NCBI GenBank assembly: GCA_017464045.1
Contig: JAFUEG010000380.1
Span: 1 to 15,484 of the forward strand
Origin: Lachnospiraceae bacterium
GTDB taxonomy: Bacteria > Bacillota_A > Clostridia > Lachnospirales > Lachnospiraceae
Direction: 5' to 3'
Length of the DNA stretch: 15,484 bases
Shown here: piece by piece, positions 6,717 to 13,423 of the stretch
Position numbering within the stretch: the stretch's first letter is position 1
Layout of the letters: the number at the start of each line of letters is the position of its first letter
Made by a program: the position numbers and the translations under genes
Notes under the pieces: generated by a model
Told to the model about the DNA's origin: nothing
The model's input: only the letters and a program-made list of their open reading frames with translations
Database searches by the model: none

Positions 6717-8187
6717 AGTTATTATGGTTCAGGGAACCATGTCAAATGTGGGGAAAAGCTTAATAGTGGCAGGTCTTTGCAGAATATTTAAGCAGGACGG
6801 ATATAAGGTGTGTCCGTTTAAGTCGCAAAATATGGCGCTTAATTCATATATAACTGCTGATGGCCTTGAGATGGGACGTGCACAGGTTATGCAGGCAGAG
6901 GCAGCAGGAATTGCGCCTGATGTGGCTATGAATCCCATACTTCTTAAGCCTACAAGTGACGTAGGCTCTCAGGTTATTGTAAATGGTGAAGTAATAGGCA
7001 ATATGAAAGCCAGAGAGTATTTTGAGTATAAGAAGAAGTTAGTGCCTGAAATCATGAAGGCATATGAAAAGCTTGATAAGGAGTATGACATTATCGTAAT
7101 CGAGGGTGCGGGAAGTCCCGCAGAGATTAACCTTAAGGAAAATGATATCGTAAATATGGGCATGGCAAAGCTTGTAGATGCTCCGGTTATCCTTGTTGGT
7201 GATATAGACAGGGGCGGTGTATTTGCTCAGCTCCTTGGTACGCTTATGCTTTTAGAGGATGATGAGAGGGCACGTGTTAAGGGCCTTGTTATAAATAAGT
7301 TCCGTGGTGATAAGACCATACTTGATCCCGGTATAGAGATGCTCGAGGAAAAAGGCAAGGTTCCTGTGGTTGGAGTAGTGCCGTATATGAACCTTAATCT
7401 TGATGACGAGGACAGCCTGACGGAACGATTTGAAAGACAAAATCACGGTTTGATTGATATAGCTGTTATCAGACTTCCTCATATATCTAATTTTACGGAT
7501 TTTAATGTATTTGAACAGACGGACATAATTAATCTACGCTATGTGAATGATGTAAATTCACTTGGTAATCCTGATATGATAATTCTTCCCGGAAGTAAGA
7601 ATACAATTGGGGATATGAGGTGGCTAAGAGAAAGCGGATTCGAAGCTAAGATTAAGAAGTTGGCAAGTGAAGATGCGTATGTAATACCGGTTTTTGGAAT
7701 CTGTGGCGGTTATCAGATGCTTGGCTATGTGATTTACGACGAGGAAGGAAATGAAGAAGGCGGATGCATAGAAGGTATGGGACTTCTTCCGATAGAAACG
7801 CATATCTGTGAGGAAAAAACACGTAAGCAGATAAGCGGAAGGATTGGAAAGCTGACAGGTGCATTTGAAGCATTATCAGAAAAAGAGTTTGAAGGCTATG
7901 AGATACATATGGGAGTTTCGGATAGCGCAGATAATACAGACAGCCCCGTGGTTCAAAAGGAAAATGTTTACGGAACCTATGTACATGGAATATTTGATAA
8001 AGGAGATATAGCAGAAACTATCATAAAGGCGTTGGCTAAAAGAAATAATGTTAATATTACAAATATTGATATAAAGAGCTATAAGGATATAAAGGAAGCG
8101 GAATATGACAAGCTTGCAGATACTTTAAGAGAGTTTATGGATATGGATAAGTTATATGGGATTATGGAGAAAAATACTCATATCTGA
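6709..8187 (+). CDS. cobQ: Cobyric acid synthase (glutamine-hydrolysing)
   Basis: CobQ/CbiP (492 aa, family about 485-510) amidates the b, d, e and g side chains of adenosylcobyrinic acid a,c-diamide using glutamine and ATP, giving cobyric acid. ATG 6709 is chosen because it begins the conserved '[17 protein letters not shown]' and has AAAGGTGG six bases before it. The dethiobiotin-synthetase-like domain holds the P-loop GTMSNVGKS (9-17), '[11 protein letters not shown]' (37-47) and '[12 protein letters not shown]' (131-142). The glutamine amidotransferase domain has '[10 protein letters not shown]' with nucleophile Cys332 and 'YVHGIFD' with catalytic His426. Both active sites look intact. 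Its overlap with btuD ties import to processing, suggesting use of imported incomplete corrinoids as well as made ones. The next B12 genes resume at 13424. Confidence 0.97.
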   Translation: MAKVIMVQGTMSNVGKSLIVAGLCRIFKQDGYKVCPFKSQNMALNSYITADGLEMGRAQVMQAEAAGIAPDVAMNPILLKPTSDVGSQVIVNGEVIGNMKAREYFEYKKKLVPEIMKAYEKLDKEYDIIVIEGAGSPAEINLKENDIVNMGMAKLVDAPVILVGDIDRGGVFAQLLGTLMLLEDDERARVKGLVINKFRGDKTILDPGIEMLEEKGKVPVVGVVPYMNLNLDDEDSLTERFERQNHGLIDIAVIRLPHISNFTDFNVFEQTDIINLRYVNDVNSLGNPDMIILPGSKNTIGDMRWLRESGFEAKIKKLASEDAYVIPVFGICGGYQMLGYVIYDEEGNEEGGCIEGMGLLPIETHICEEKTRKQISGRIGKLTGAFEALSEKEFEGYEIHMGVSDSADNTDSPVVQKENVYGTYVHGIFDKGDIAETIIKALAKRNNVNITNIDIKSYKDIKEAEYDKLADTLREFMDMDKLYGIMEKNTHI

Positions 8188-8425
8188 TATCTCCTTCAGC
8201 TTGAATCATATCTTCCGTTTTGCTGTTTCCATCTCTTTGGTAAATTTTATTGATTCAAATTTTTTAAGTACGGATGGGGATTTAGAAGGTATTGGTGTCG
8301 GATGGCAAGGTCCTAATCAAAGGATAGCTCTTGCTGAAGACTATATTATCGTAAGATGTAGAGATTGTGGCGTAGTAAGGAAAGTAGATATGACCGGAAC
8401 TTTAATTTTCATATCGAGGCAATAA
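8188..8425 (+). pseudogene. Possible decayed gene fragment (up to 89 codons, no usable start)
   Basis: A frame open from 8156, inside the end of cobQ, to the TAA at 8423-8425 encodes after 8270 a stretch with the codon texture of a real gene ('TDGDLEGIGVGWQGPNQ', then 'EDYIIVRCRDCGVVRKVDM'). The first part reads poorly, the only ATG is within cobQ with no ribosome site, and I find no good alternative start. It may be the C-terminal remnant of a lost gene. 'CGVVRKVDMTGTLIFI' faintly resembles a WG-type beta repeat, but that is a guess. Apart from this, 8188-8550 holds only the hairpin at 8446-8473 and the fucO leader. Confidence 0.3.
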
Positions 8426-8445
8426 TTGATTATTGAATTATCTCA

Positions 8446-8473
8446 TCAGACAAGCACTTTCATGCTTGTCTGA
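8446..8473 (+). terminator. Perfect 11-bp hairpin, probable terminator before fucO
   Basis: TCAGACAAGCA (8446-8456) pairs with TGCTTGTCTGA (8463-8473) across a 6-base loop. It lies between the cobQ side and fucO. The following CCAACTTTG is a poor U-run, so termination efficiency is uncertain, but the position suits the end of the B12 import unit. Confidence 0.55.
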
Positions 8474-8550
8474 CCAACTTTGTTGTGATAAAATAATAAT
8501 GTGAGTAAATGTTACACTTGCGCATATTTTTTATATAGGAGGTAGAAAAA

Positions 8551-9696
8551 ATGGGAGTTAATCGTTTTGTGTTGAATGGGGTATCCTATCATGGTCATGG
8601 TGCTATCAATGAGATTCCGGGTATTATTAAGGCAAAAGGCTTTAAGAAAGCTTTTGTTGCATCAGATCCTGATTTAATTAAATTCGGGGTTACTTCAAAG
8701 GTTACTGATTTATTGGATAAGAATGGAATTGCTTATGAGATTTATTCTGATATTAAGCCAAATCCAACTATAGAGAACGTAAAAAGCGGTGTAGAGGCTT
8801 ACAAGGCTTCAGGCGCTGACTTTATGATAACTATCGGTGGTGGTTCTTCAATGGATACCGGTAAGGGCATAGGAATTATTGTCAATAATCCTGAGTATGC
8901 GGATGTTCGTTCGTTGGAGGGAGTTGCTCCTACTAAGAACCGTACCGTATTTACAATCGCAGTTCCTACTACAGGTGGTACCGGTGCAGAATCAACAATT
9001 AACTATGTAATTACTGATGTAGAGAAGAAGCGCAAATTCGTATGTGTAGACCCTAATGATATTCCTGATATTGCTGTAGTTGACCCTGATATGATGGCAA
9101 GTATGCCTAAGGGACTTTCAGCATCGACAGGTATGGATGCACTTACTCATGCTATAGAAGGTTATACAACTGCTGCTGCATGGGAGCTTTCTGACTGCCT
9201 TAACCTTGAGGCAATTAAGCTTATTGCAAAGAATTTAAGAAAGGCAGTGGATAATGACCCTGACGGACGTGAGGGTATGGCTCTGGCACAGTATGTAACT
9301 GCTATGGCATATTCAAATGTCGGACTTGGTATAGCACATTCTATGGCACATACACTTGGTGCTGTATATGATACACCACACGGAGTAGCCTGTGCTATGA
9401 TGCTTCCTATCGTAATGGAATTCAACGCAGAAGCAACAGGAGATAAGTTCAAATATATTGCAGAAGCATTTGGTGTGGATACAGAGGGTATGAGTCAGGA
9501 TGAGTACAGACAGGCTGCAATTGACGAAGTAAGAAAGCTTTCCGTAGATGTTGGTATTCCAACTAAGTTAGATAAGCTTAAGGAAGAGGATTTGGATTTC
9601 CTCTGCGAGTCTGCGGCAGCAGATGCGTGTGCACCGGGTAATCCTAAGCCGGCAAGTTTAGAGCAGTTTAGAGAGATGTTTAAGAAGCTTATGTAA
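8551..9696 (+). CDS. fucO: Iron-containing alcohol dehydrogenase, lactaldehyde reductase FucO type
   Basis: The 381-aa product is close in length and motif order to E. coli FucO, the NAD-linked Fe2+ enzyme that reduces L-lactaldehyde to (S)-1,2-propanediol during anaerobic fucose or rhamnose use. TAGGAGGT (8536-8543) sets the start at ATG 8551. The N-terminal dinucleotide domain has 'ITIGGGSSMDTGKGIGII' (93-110) and 'PTTGGTGAESTINYVITD' (139-156). The C-terminal helical domain holds the iron ligands Asp196, His200, His263 and His277, at the same numbers as in E. coli FucO, within 'GMDALTHAIEG', 'AHSMAHTLG' and 'DTPHG'. 'RRKFVCVDP'-like and 'ADVRSLEG' segments are also FucO-like. A related butanol or 1,3-propanediol dehydrogenase is the alternative. 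Only 16 bases separate it from the PocR-domain gene, so the two form one unit. Confidence 0.85.
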   Translation: MGVNRFVLNGVSYHGHGAINEIPGIIKAKGFKKAFVASDPDLIKFGVTSKVTDLLDKNGIAYEIYSDIKPNPTIENVKSGVEAYKASGADFMITIGGGSSMDTGKGIGIIVNNPEYADVRSLEGVAPTKNRTVFTIAVPTTGGTGAESTINYVITDVEKKRKFVCVDPNDIPDIAVVDPDMMASMPKGLSASTGMDALTHAIEGYTTAAAWELSDCLNLEAIKLIAKNLRKAVDNDPDGREGMALAQYVTAMAYSNVGLGIAHSMAHTLGAVYDTPHGVACAMMLPIVMEFNAEATGDKFKYIAEAFGVDTEGMSQDEYRQAAIDEVRKLSVDVGIPTKLDKLKEEDLDFLCESAAADACAPGNPKPASLEQFREMFKKLM

Positions 9697-9712
9697 GATG
9701 TGAGGTGTACAT

Positions 9713-10504
9713 ATGAAGATAGAAGATTTTGCAGATATGACACAATTCGAAGCGATTATGAGCAACTGGGCAAAAGCCACAGGACTTGCTACAGTGGCCG
9801 TCGGAGCTGATGGAAAATATATTTCAGACTGCTATAACTTTACTGATTTTTGTATTAAGCTTACACGAGGCAGTGCAGAGGGATGCAGAAGATGTGAGAA
9901 ATGCGATGCTGAGGGCAAGGGCGTATATCATTGCCATGCAGGTCTTGTGGATTTTGGAATCCCGCTTGAGTTAAATGACGGTACTGTGCTTGGTTCAGTA
10001 ATCGGAGGACAGGTGCTTCCTATGAATCCTGACGAGGATGAGTTCAGGGCAACTGCAAGAGAGCTTGGCATAAACGAGGATGAATATATAGAAGCGTTAG
10101 GTAAGGTAAATATCAAAACCGAAGAAGAAATAAATGCATCTGCAAATCTTCTTGGACAGGTTATGAACAACTTTATTAACTCTGAGTACAACTCGAAGTA
10201 CAACGGAACACTGATAGAGAGTCTCAAGGATGGGATTAAGCAGTGCGATGAGTATGTAAGCAACATAAAAAGCGATACCAAGAATCTGGATGCCATCCAG
10301 AAGAAACAGAATATACTTGCACTTAATGCCAGCATAGAGGCTGCAAGAGCCGGAGAGGCAGGACGAGGCTTTACCGTCGTAGCAAATGAGGTAGGCAAGC
10401 TTGCTAAGAGCTGTACAGAGCTTAACAAAGAGATATCAACCAGTGTAAACAGTATATCGCAGGTTATTCATCATCTGACAGAGCTTAAGATTGGAGAACA
10501 TTAA
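9713..10504 (+). CDS. Soluble PocR-domain protein with short chemoreceptor signalling tip
   Basis: The product is 263 aa with no signal peptide or membrane segment. Start ATG 9713 has TGAGGTG (9701-9707). Residues about 5-160 fit a PocR sensory domain, with the cysteine cluster C58-x2-C61-x2-C64-x9-C74 and '[21 protein letters not shown]' (82-102). PocR itself controls propanediol and B12 genes in Salmonella in response to 1,2-propanediol. Residues about 190-255 carry the methyl-accepting chemotaxis hairpin tip: '[20 protein letters not shown]' (196-215) and '[17 protein letters not shown]' (217-233), which contacts CheA and CheW. Only about 35 residues of helix flank the tip on each side, so the usual long adaptation helices are missing. 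The usual Arg after 'EV' is Gly228. A cytosolic sensor of propanediol or a related diol is plausible given fucO just before; the ligand is inferred. Confidence 0.82.
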   Translation: MKIEDFADMTQFEAIMSNWAKATGLATVAVGADGKYISDCYNFTDFCIKLTRGSAEGCRRCEKCDAEGKGVYHCHAGLVDFGIPLELNDGTVLGSVIGGQVLPMNPDEDEFRATARELGINEDEYIEALGKVNIKTEEEINASANLLGQVMNNFINSEYNSKYNGTLIESLKDGIKQCDEYVSNIKSDTKNLDAIQKKQNILALNASIEAARAGEAGRGFTVVANEVGKLAKSCTELNKEISTSVNSISQVIHHLTELKIGEH

Positions 10505-10539
10505 AATACATCAAGCCGTTCGGGGAGATGATTTATGAG

Positions 10540-10570
10540 CGATGCACCTTTTAGGGTGCATCGTTTTTTA
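10540..10570 (+). terminator. Strong rho-independent terminator after the fucO unit
   Basis: CGATGCACC (10540-10548) pairs perfectly with GGTGCATCG (10555-10563) with a 6-base loop and a run of six or seven T/A bases (TTTTTTA, 10564-10570). It starts about 36 bases after the stop of the PocR-domain gene. It closes the fucO unit cleanly. Confidence 0.9.
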
Positions 10571-10583
10571 TAATAACTTTCTG

Positions 10584-10612
10584 TTGGAATAATTCATATA
10601 TAATGTTATAAT
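10584..10612 (+). promoter_or_regulatory. Consensus-like promoter of the zinc-ribbon gene
   Basis: TTGGAA (10584-10589), exactly 17 bases, then perfect TATAAT (10607-10612). A second TATAAT (10599-10604) lies just upstream but has no good -35 partner. Predicted start is about 10619, giving a leader of roughly 67 bases. It follows directly on the terminator at 10540-10570. Confidence 0.7.
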
Positions 10613-10685
10613 GAACAAAATACGATTGAAGGAATGACATATTAAGTAATAATGCTTTAAGAAAATTATATAAGGAGGAAATCAT

Positions 10686-11627
10686 ATGAATTGTCCGTTT
10701 TGTGGAGCACCGCTTGAAAACGGAGCGGTAATCTGTAACAATTGTGGAAATGATATCCGCCAGGCAGGGATGCAGCAAAACCCTAATATGCAAGGAGGAT
10801 ATCAGAATAATCCGGGAGCATATAATCAATATAATACTCAGATGCAGAATGGTATGCAGGGACAGATGGGTATGCAACAGCAAACAGGTGTACAGGGACA
10901 GATGATGGGTATGCCACAACAAAATAATATGTCACAGCAGATGGGAATGCAACAACCCGGATTTAATCAGGGGTATGGACAGGGTTACCCTCAGGGACAG
11001 CCTCAGAATTATGGCGGAAATAACAGTCAACCACCAAAGAAAAAAACAGGGCTTGTTGCAGCAATAATTATAACAAGTATTCTTATAATTGCTGCGATTG
11101 TTGTAGTGACGATTTTCCTTTTGAAAAAGGATAAGGAAGATGATGAGAAAACAACAGAAAAAACAGAGATAACTACAGAGAGAACTACCGAAGCAACTAC
11201 AACAGAGGCAAAAACCACAGAGACGACTACTGAATCCACCACTGAGATGACCACTACAGAGGCGACAACAACTGAAGCTACTACAGAGGCTAACCAGACA
11301 CCGGATACTACTATGGACGGAACCTATGAGCTATACGAGATTTGGATAGGAGAAACATCTTTTTCCAAAGAACAATACGAAGCAATGGCAGGAGAATCAG
11401 CTTCGGATTTCACTATAGTTATTTCTGGAAACAGTATTTCATTGACTGTTGAAGGAGAAACAGATACAGATACTTTTACAATGAGCGGAAATGAAATGCT
11501 CGTAGGAGGAGTAAAGGAAGAAGGTGTAGAAGCAATCTATGATGCGGTTGCTCGTACAATAACTTTAAATATGTATGGTGAAGATGGTGTTACCATAGAA
11601 GAGGCAATTATATTTAAAAAGAATTAA
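10686..11627 (+). CDS. Zinc-ribbon, single-TM protein with extracellular domain; function unknown
   Basis: The product is 313 aa with five visible parts. Residues 3-21 are a zinc ribbon (CPFC...CNNCG). Residues 25-117 are a Gln/Met/Gly/Asn-rich low-complexity stretch with repeated 'MQGQMGMQ'-like units. A KKK stop is followed by one membrane helix at about 122-146. Residues 150-205 are a Thr/Glu-rich spacer of TTEA-type repeats. A small beta-rich domain fills 210-313, opening 'DGTYELYEIWIGE', reminiscent of lipocalin-like stress domains. The Cys pairs at the N-terminus imply an N-in topology with the last domain outside. AAGGAGG (10672-10678) fixes the start. It has its own promoter and ends just before the 11645-11685 hairpin, so it looks monocistronic. 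I know similar layouts in many Clostridia proteins but no established role. Confidence 0.85.
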   Translation: MNCPFCGAPLENGAVICNNCGNDIRQAGMQQNPNMQGGYQNNPGAYNQYNTQMQNGMQGQMGMQQQTGVQGQMMGMPQQNNMSQQMGMQQPGFNQGYGQGYPQGQPQNYGGNNSQPPKKKTGLVAAIIITSILIIAAIVVVTIFLLKKDKEDDEKTTEKTEITTERTTEATTTEAKTTETTTESTTEMTTTEATTTEATTEANQTPDTTMDGTYELYEIWIGETSFSKEQYEAMAGESASDFTIVISGNSISLTVEGETDTDTFTMSGNEMLVGGVKEEGVEAIYDAVARTITLNMYGEDGVTIEEAIIFKKN

Positions 11628-11634
11628 TTTATAG

Positions 11635-11640
11635 TATAAT
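11635..11640 (+). promoter_or_regulatory. Possible -10 box for the ABC exporter genes
   Basis: A perfect TATAAT lies 5 bases before the 11645-11685 hairpin and 60 bases before the ATPase start. No clear TTGACA-like -35 box is found at the right distance (TTTAAA at 11613-11618 is poor). If it is used, the transcript would begin at the foot of the hairpin. Confidence 0.35.
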
Positions 11641-11644
11641 AAGT

Positions 11645-11685
11645 TAAAATGGCTGCCACATCATATTAGTGTGGCAGCCATTTTA
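11645..11685. terminator. 16-bp perfect hairpin, bidirectional terminator or 5' mRNA cap structure
   Basis: 11645-11660 pairs without mismatch with 11670-11685 (TAAAATGGCTGCCACA and its complement), with a 9-base loop. An A-tract lies at the foot on one side and TTTT on the other, so it can stop transcription from the zinc-ribbon gene. Its 3' foot abuts AGGGAG (11685-11690), the ribosome site of the ABC ATPase gene, so folding could also influence that gene's translation. Confidence 0.75.
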
Positions 11686-11700
11686 GGGAGAATATATTCT

Positions 11701-12570
11701 ATGAAAGCGATTACGACGAATAATCTGACAAAAAAATATGGGGATATAATAGGTATTGAGAATTTGAATTTGTCTGTGGATGAAGGGGATTTCTTCGGAT
11801 TTATCGGACCTAACGGTGCAGGCAAATCGACTACCATAAGAACTTTGCTTGGTCTTATCGCACCTACCTCCGGTGAGGCTTCCGTATTTGATATGGATAT
11901 AGTTAGTGACCATGATAAAATACTTGAGAGTATAGGATATCTTCCTTCTGAAATTAACTTCTACAACAAAATGACCGTTAAAGAGGTTATAAAGCTTTCC
12001 GCTGATATGAGGAAGAAGGATTGCTCAAAAAAGGCAGAAGAGCTATGCGAGAGGTTGAATCTTGATACAACAAAAAAGGTGGATGCACTTTCACTTGGTA
12101 ACAGAAAGAAAGCCGGAATAATCTGCGCCATACAGCATCAGCCTAAGCTTTTGATATTGGATGAACCTACATCAGGTCTTGATCCGCTTATGCAAAAGGA
12201 ATTTTTCAAGATACTTTCTGAAGAAAACAGTAACGGTTCAACAGTATTTTTGTCCTCACATATTCTTTCCGAGGTACAAAGCTATTGTCATACGGCAGCA
12301 TTTATAAAAGGCGGAAAAATAATTGTGTCGGATAAGGTTGAAAAGCTTGAGGAAACCGGAGCTAAAAAAATCACATTTTCAGGAACTTTTGATACAAATG
12401 CTCTTAAAGGAGTTTCGGATTTACAACAAAATGATGGAACAGTAAGTTTTTTATATACAGGAGATATAAAAAAGCTTCTTAGGCATTTGTCGGAAAGTGA
12501 AATAAAGGATATAACTATCACAGAGCCGACCTTGGAAGAGATTTTTATGAATTATTATGAAGCAAAATAA
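11701..12570 (+). CDS. ABC exporter ATPase (CcmA/BcrA-type)
   Basis: The product is 289 aa. I start at ATG 11701, just before the conserved 'MKAITTNNLTKKYGD'; an in-frame ATG at 11671 lies inside the hairpin and has no ribosome site. Motifs: Walker A GPNGAGKS (36-43), signature LSLGN (130-134, a degenerate LSGGQ), Walker B LLILDE (150-155), D-loop SGLD (158-161) and H-loop His187. The Q-loop reads 'GYLPSEINFY', with Ser83 for Gln, as in a subset of bacitracin-exporter-like ATPases. The 70-residue C-terminal extension ends 'ITEPTLEEIFMNYYEAK', typical of ATPases paired with ABC-2 permeases. It pairs with the permease 28 bases downstream. Substrate unknown: drug, peptide or lipid export are all possible. 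Confidence 0.88.
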   Translation: MKAITTNNLTKKYGDIIGIENLNLSVDEGDFFGFIGPNGAGKSTTIRTLLGLIAPTSGEASVFDMDIVSDHDKILESIGYLPSEINFYNKMTVKEVIKLSADMRKKDCSKKAEELCERLNLDTTKKVDALSLGNRKKAGIICAIQHQPKLLILDEPTSGLDPLMQKEFFKILSEENSNGSTVFLSSHILSEVQSYCHTAAFIKGGKIIVSDKVEKLEETGAKKITFSGTFDTNALKGVSDLQQNDGTVSFLYTGDIKKLLRHLSESEIKDITITEPTLEEIFMNYYEAK

Positions 12571-12598
12571 TAGATGAAAAGATTGTGGAGAGCGAAAA

Positions 12599-13387
12599 AT
12601 GATTATTTTAAAGCATGAGTTAAAACAAAATAAGGGTGCATTTATTATTTGGACAGCAGCTATAGGTTTTTTTATTTTGGCTTGTATATTCTTATATCCT
12701 GAGATGAAAAATGAAATGGATGAGGCAACAAAGGTGTTTGCATCCATGGGTACATTTTCATCTGCCTTTGGAATGGATAAATTAAACTTCGGAACACTTA
12801 TCGGCTTCTATGCCGTTGAGTGCGGAAATATACTTGGCATAGGCGGAGCCTTCTTTGCTGCCATATCGGGAATAACAGCTCTCATGAAGGAAGAAAAGGA
12901 AAGGACGGCAGAGTTTTTATTTACTCATCCTGTATCGAGAAAAAAGGTTATAACCGAGAAGCTTATATCGGTTTTCGTTATGATAATAATGATGAATATT
13001 ATTATCTTTTGTCTTGCTGTTTTATCAATGGCTGCTATAGGAGAGAAGATTCTGTGGACAAAGATTTTTCTGTATCACCTTGCACAACTTATGATGCAGC
13101 TTGAAATAGCCGGAATATGCTTTGGGATTTCTGCATTTATCAGCAGTTCGGGGATAGGTATAGGAATCGGAATAACGGCTGCATTTTATTTTCTGAATCT
13201 GATTGCAAACATATCCGATAAGGCTGAATTTTTGAGGTATATCACACCGTATGGATATACCAATGGCTCGGACATAATTAACGATAATTCAATTAATGCT
13301 ACGTATCTTTTAATTGGTATGGTATTTATGGTCGTGGGTATTGTTATTGCTTATGTGAAGTATACCAAAAAGGATTTGAAGGCGTGA
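12599..13387 (+). CDS. ABC-2 type exporter permease
   Basis: The product is 262 aa with six likely membrane helices, at about 13-33, 65-94, 121-147, 155-181, 185-204 and 234-254. Between helices 2 and 3 lies 'EEKERTAEFLFTHPVSRKKVITEK' region (98-121), the cytoplasmic coupling segment characteristic of ABC-2 permeases of the NatB/BcrB kind. TGGAG (12586-12590) serves the ATG at 12599. It forms the membrane half of the exporter with the preceding ATPase; two copies would make the pore. No terminator is seen between it and cobT, 36 bases on, so the exporter genes and cobT may share a transcript. Nothing in the sequence identifies the cargo. Confidence 0.85.
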   Translation: MIILKHELKQNKGAFIIWTAAIGFFILACIFLYPEMKNEMDEATKVFASMGTFSSAFGMDKLNFGTLIGFYAVECGNILGIGGAFFAAISGITALMKEEKERTAEFLFTHPVSRKKVITEKLISVFVMIIMMNIIIFCLAVLSMAAIGEKILWTKIFLYHLAQLMMQLEIAGICFGISAFISSSGIGIGIGITAAFYFLNLIANISDKAEFLRYITPYGYTNGSDIINDNSINATYLLIGMVFMVVGIVIAYVKYTKKDLKA

Positions 13388-13423
13388 GATGCCATTAAAG
13401 TATTCAAAGGATAAGTATGAAAT

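Noticed and set aside
8480..8520. Rex or other operator and promoter before fucO
   Set aside because: TTGTTG and the imperfect GTGAGTAA/TTACAC symmetry do not match a redox-repressor site well, and no convincing -35/-10 pair was found.
9928..10428. 166-codon minus-strand frame opposite the PocR-domain gene
   Set aside because: The plus-strand frame carries the conserved receptor tip; the reverse frame is a by-product of its codon use.
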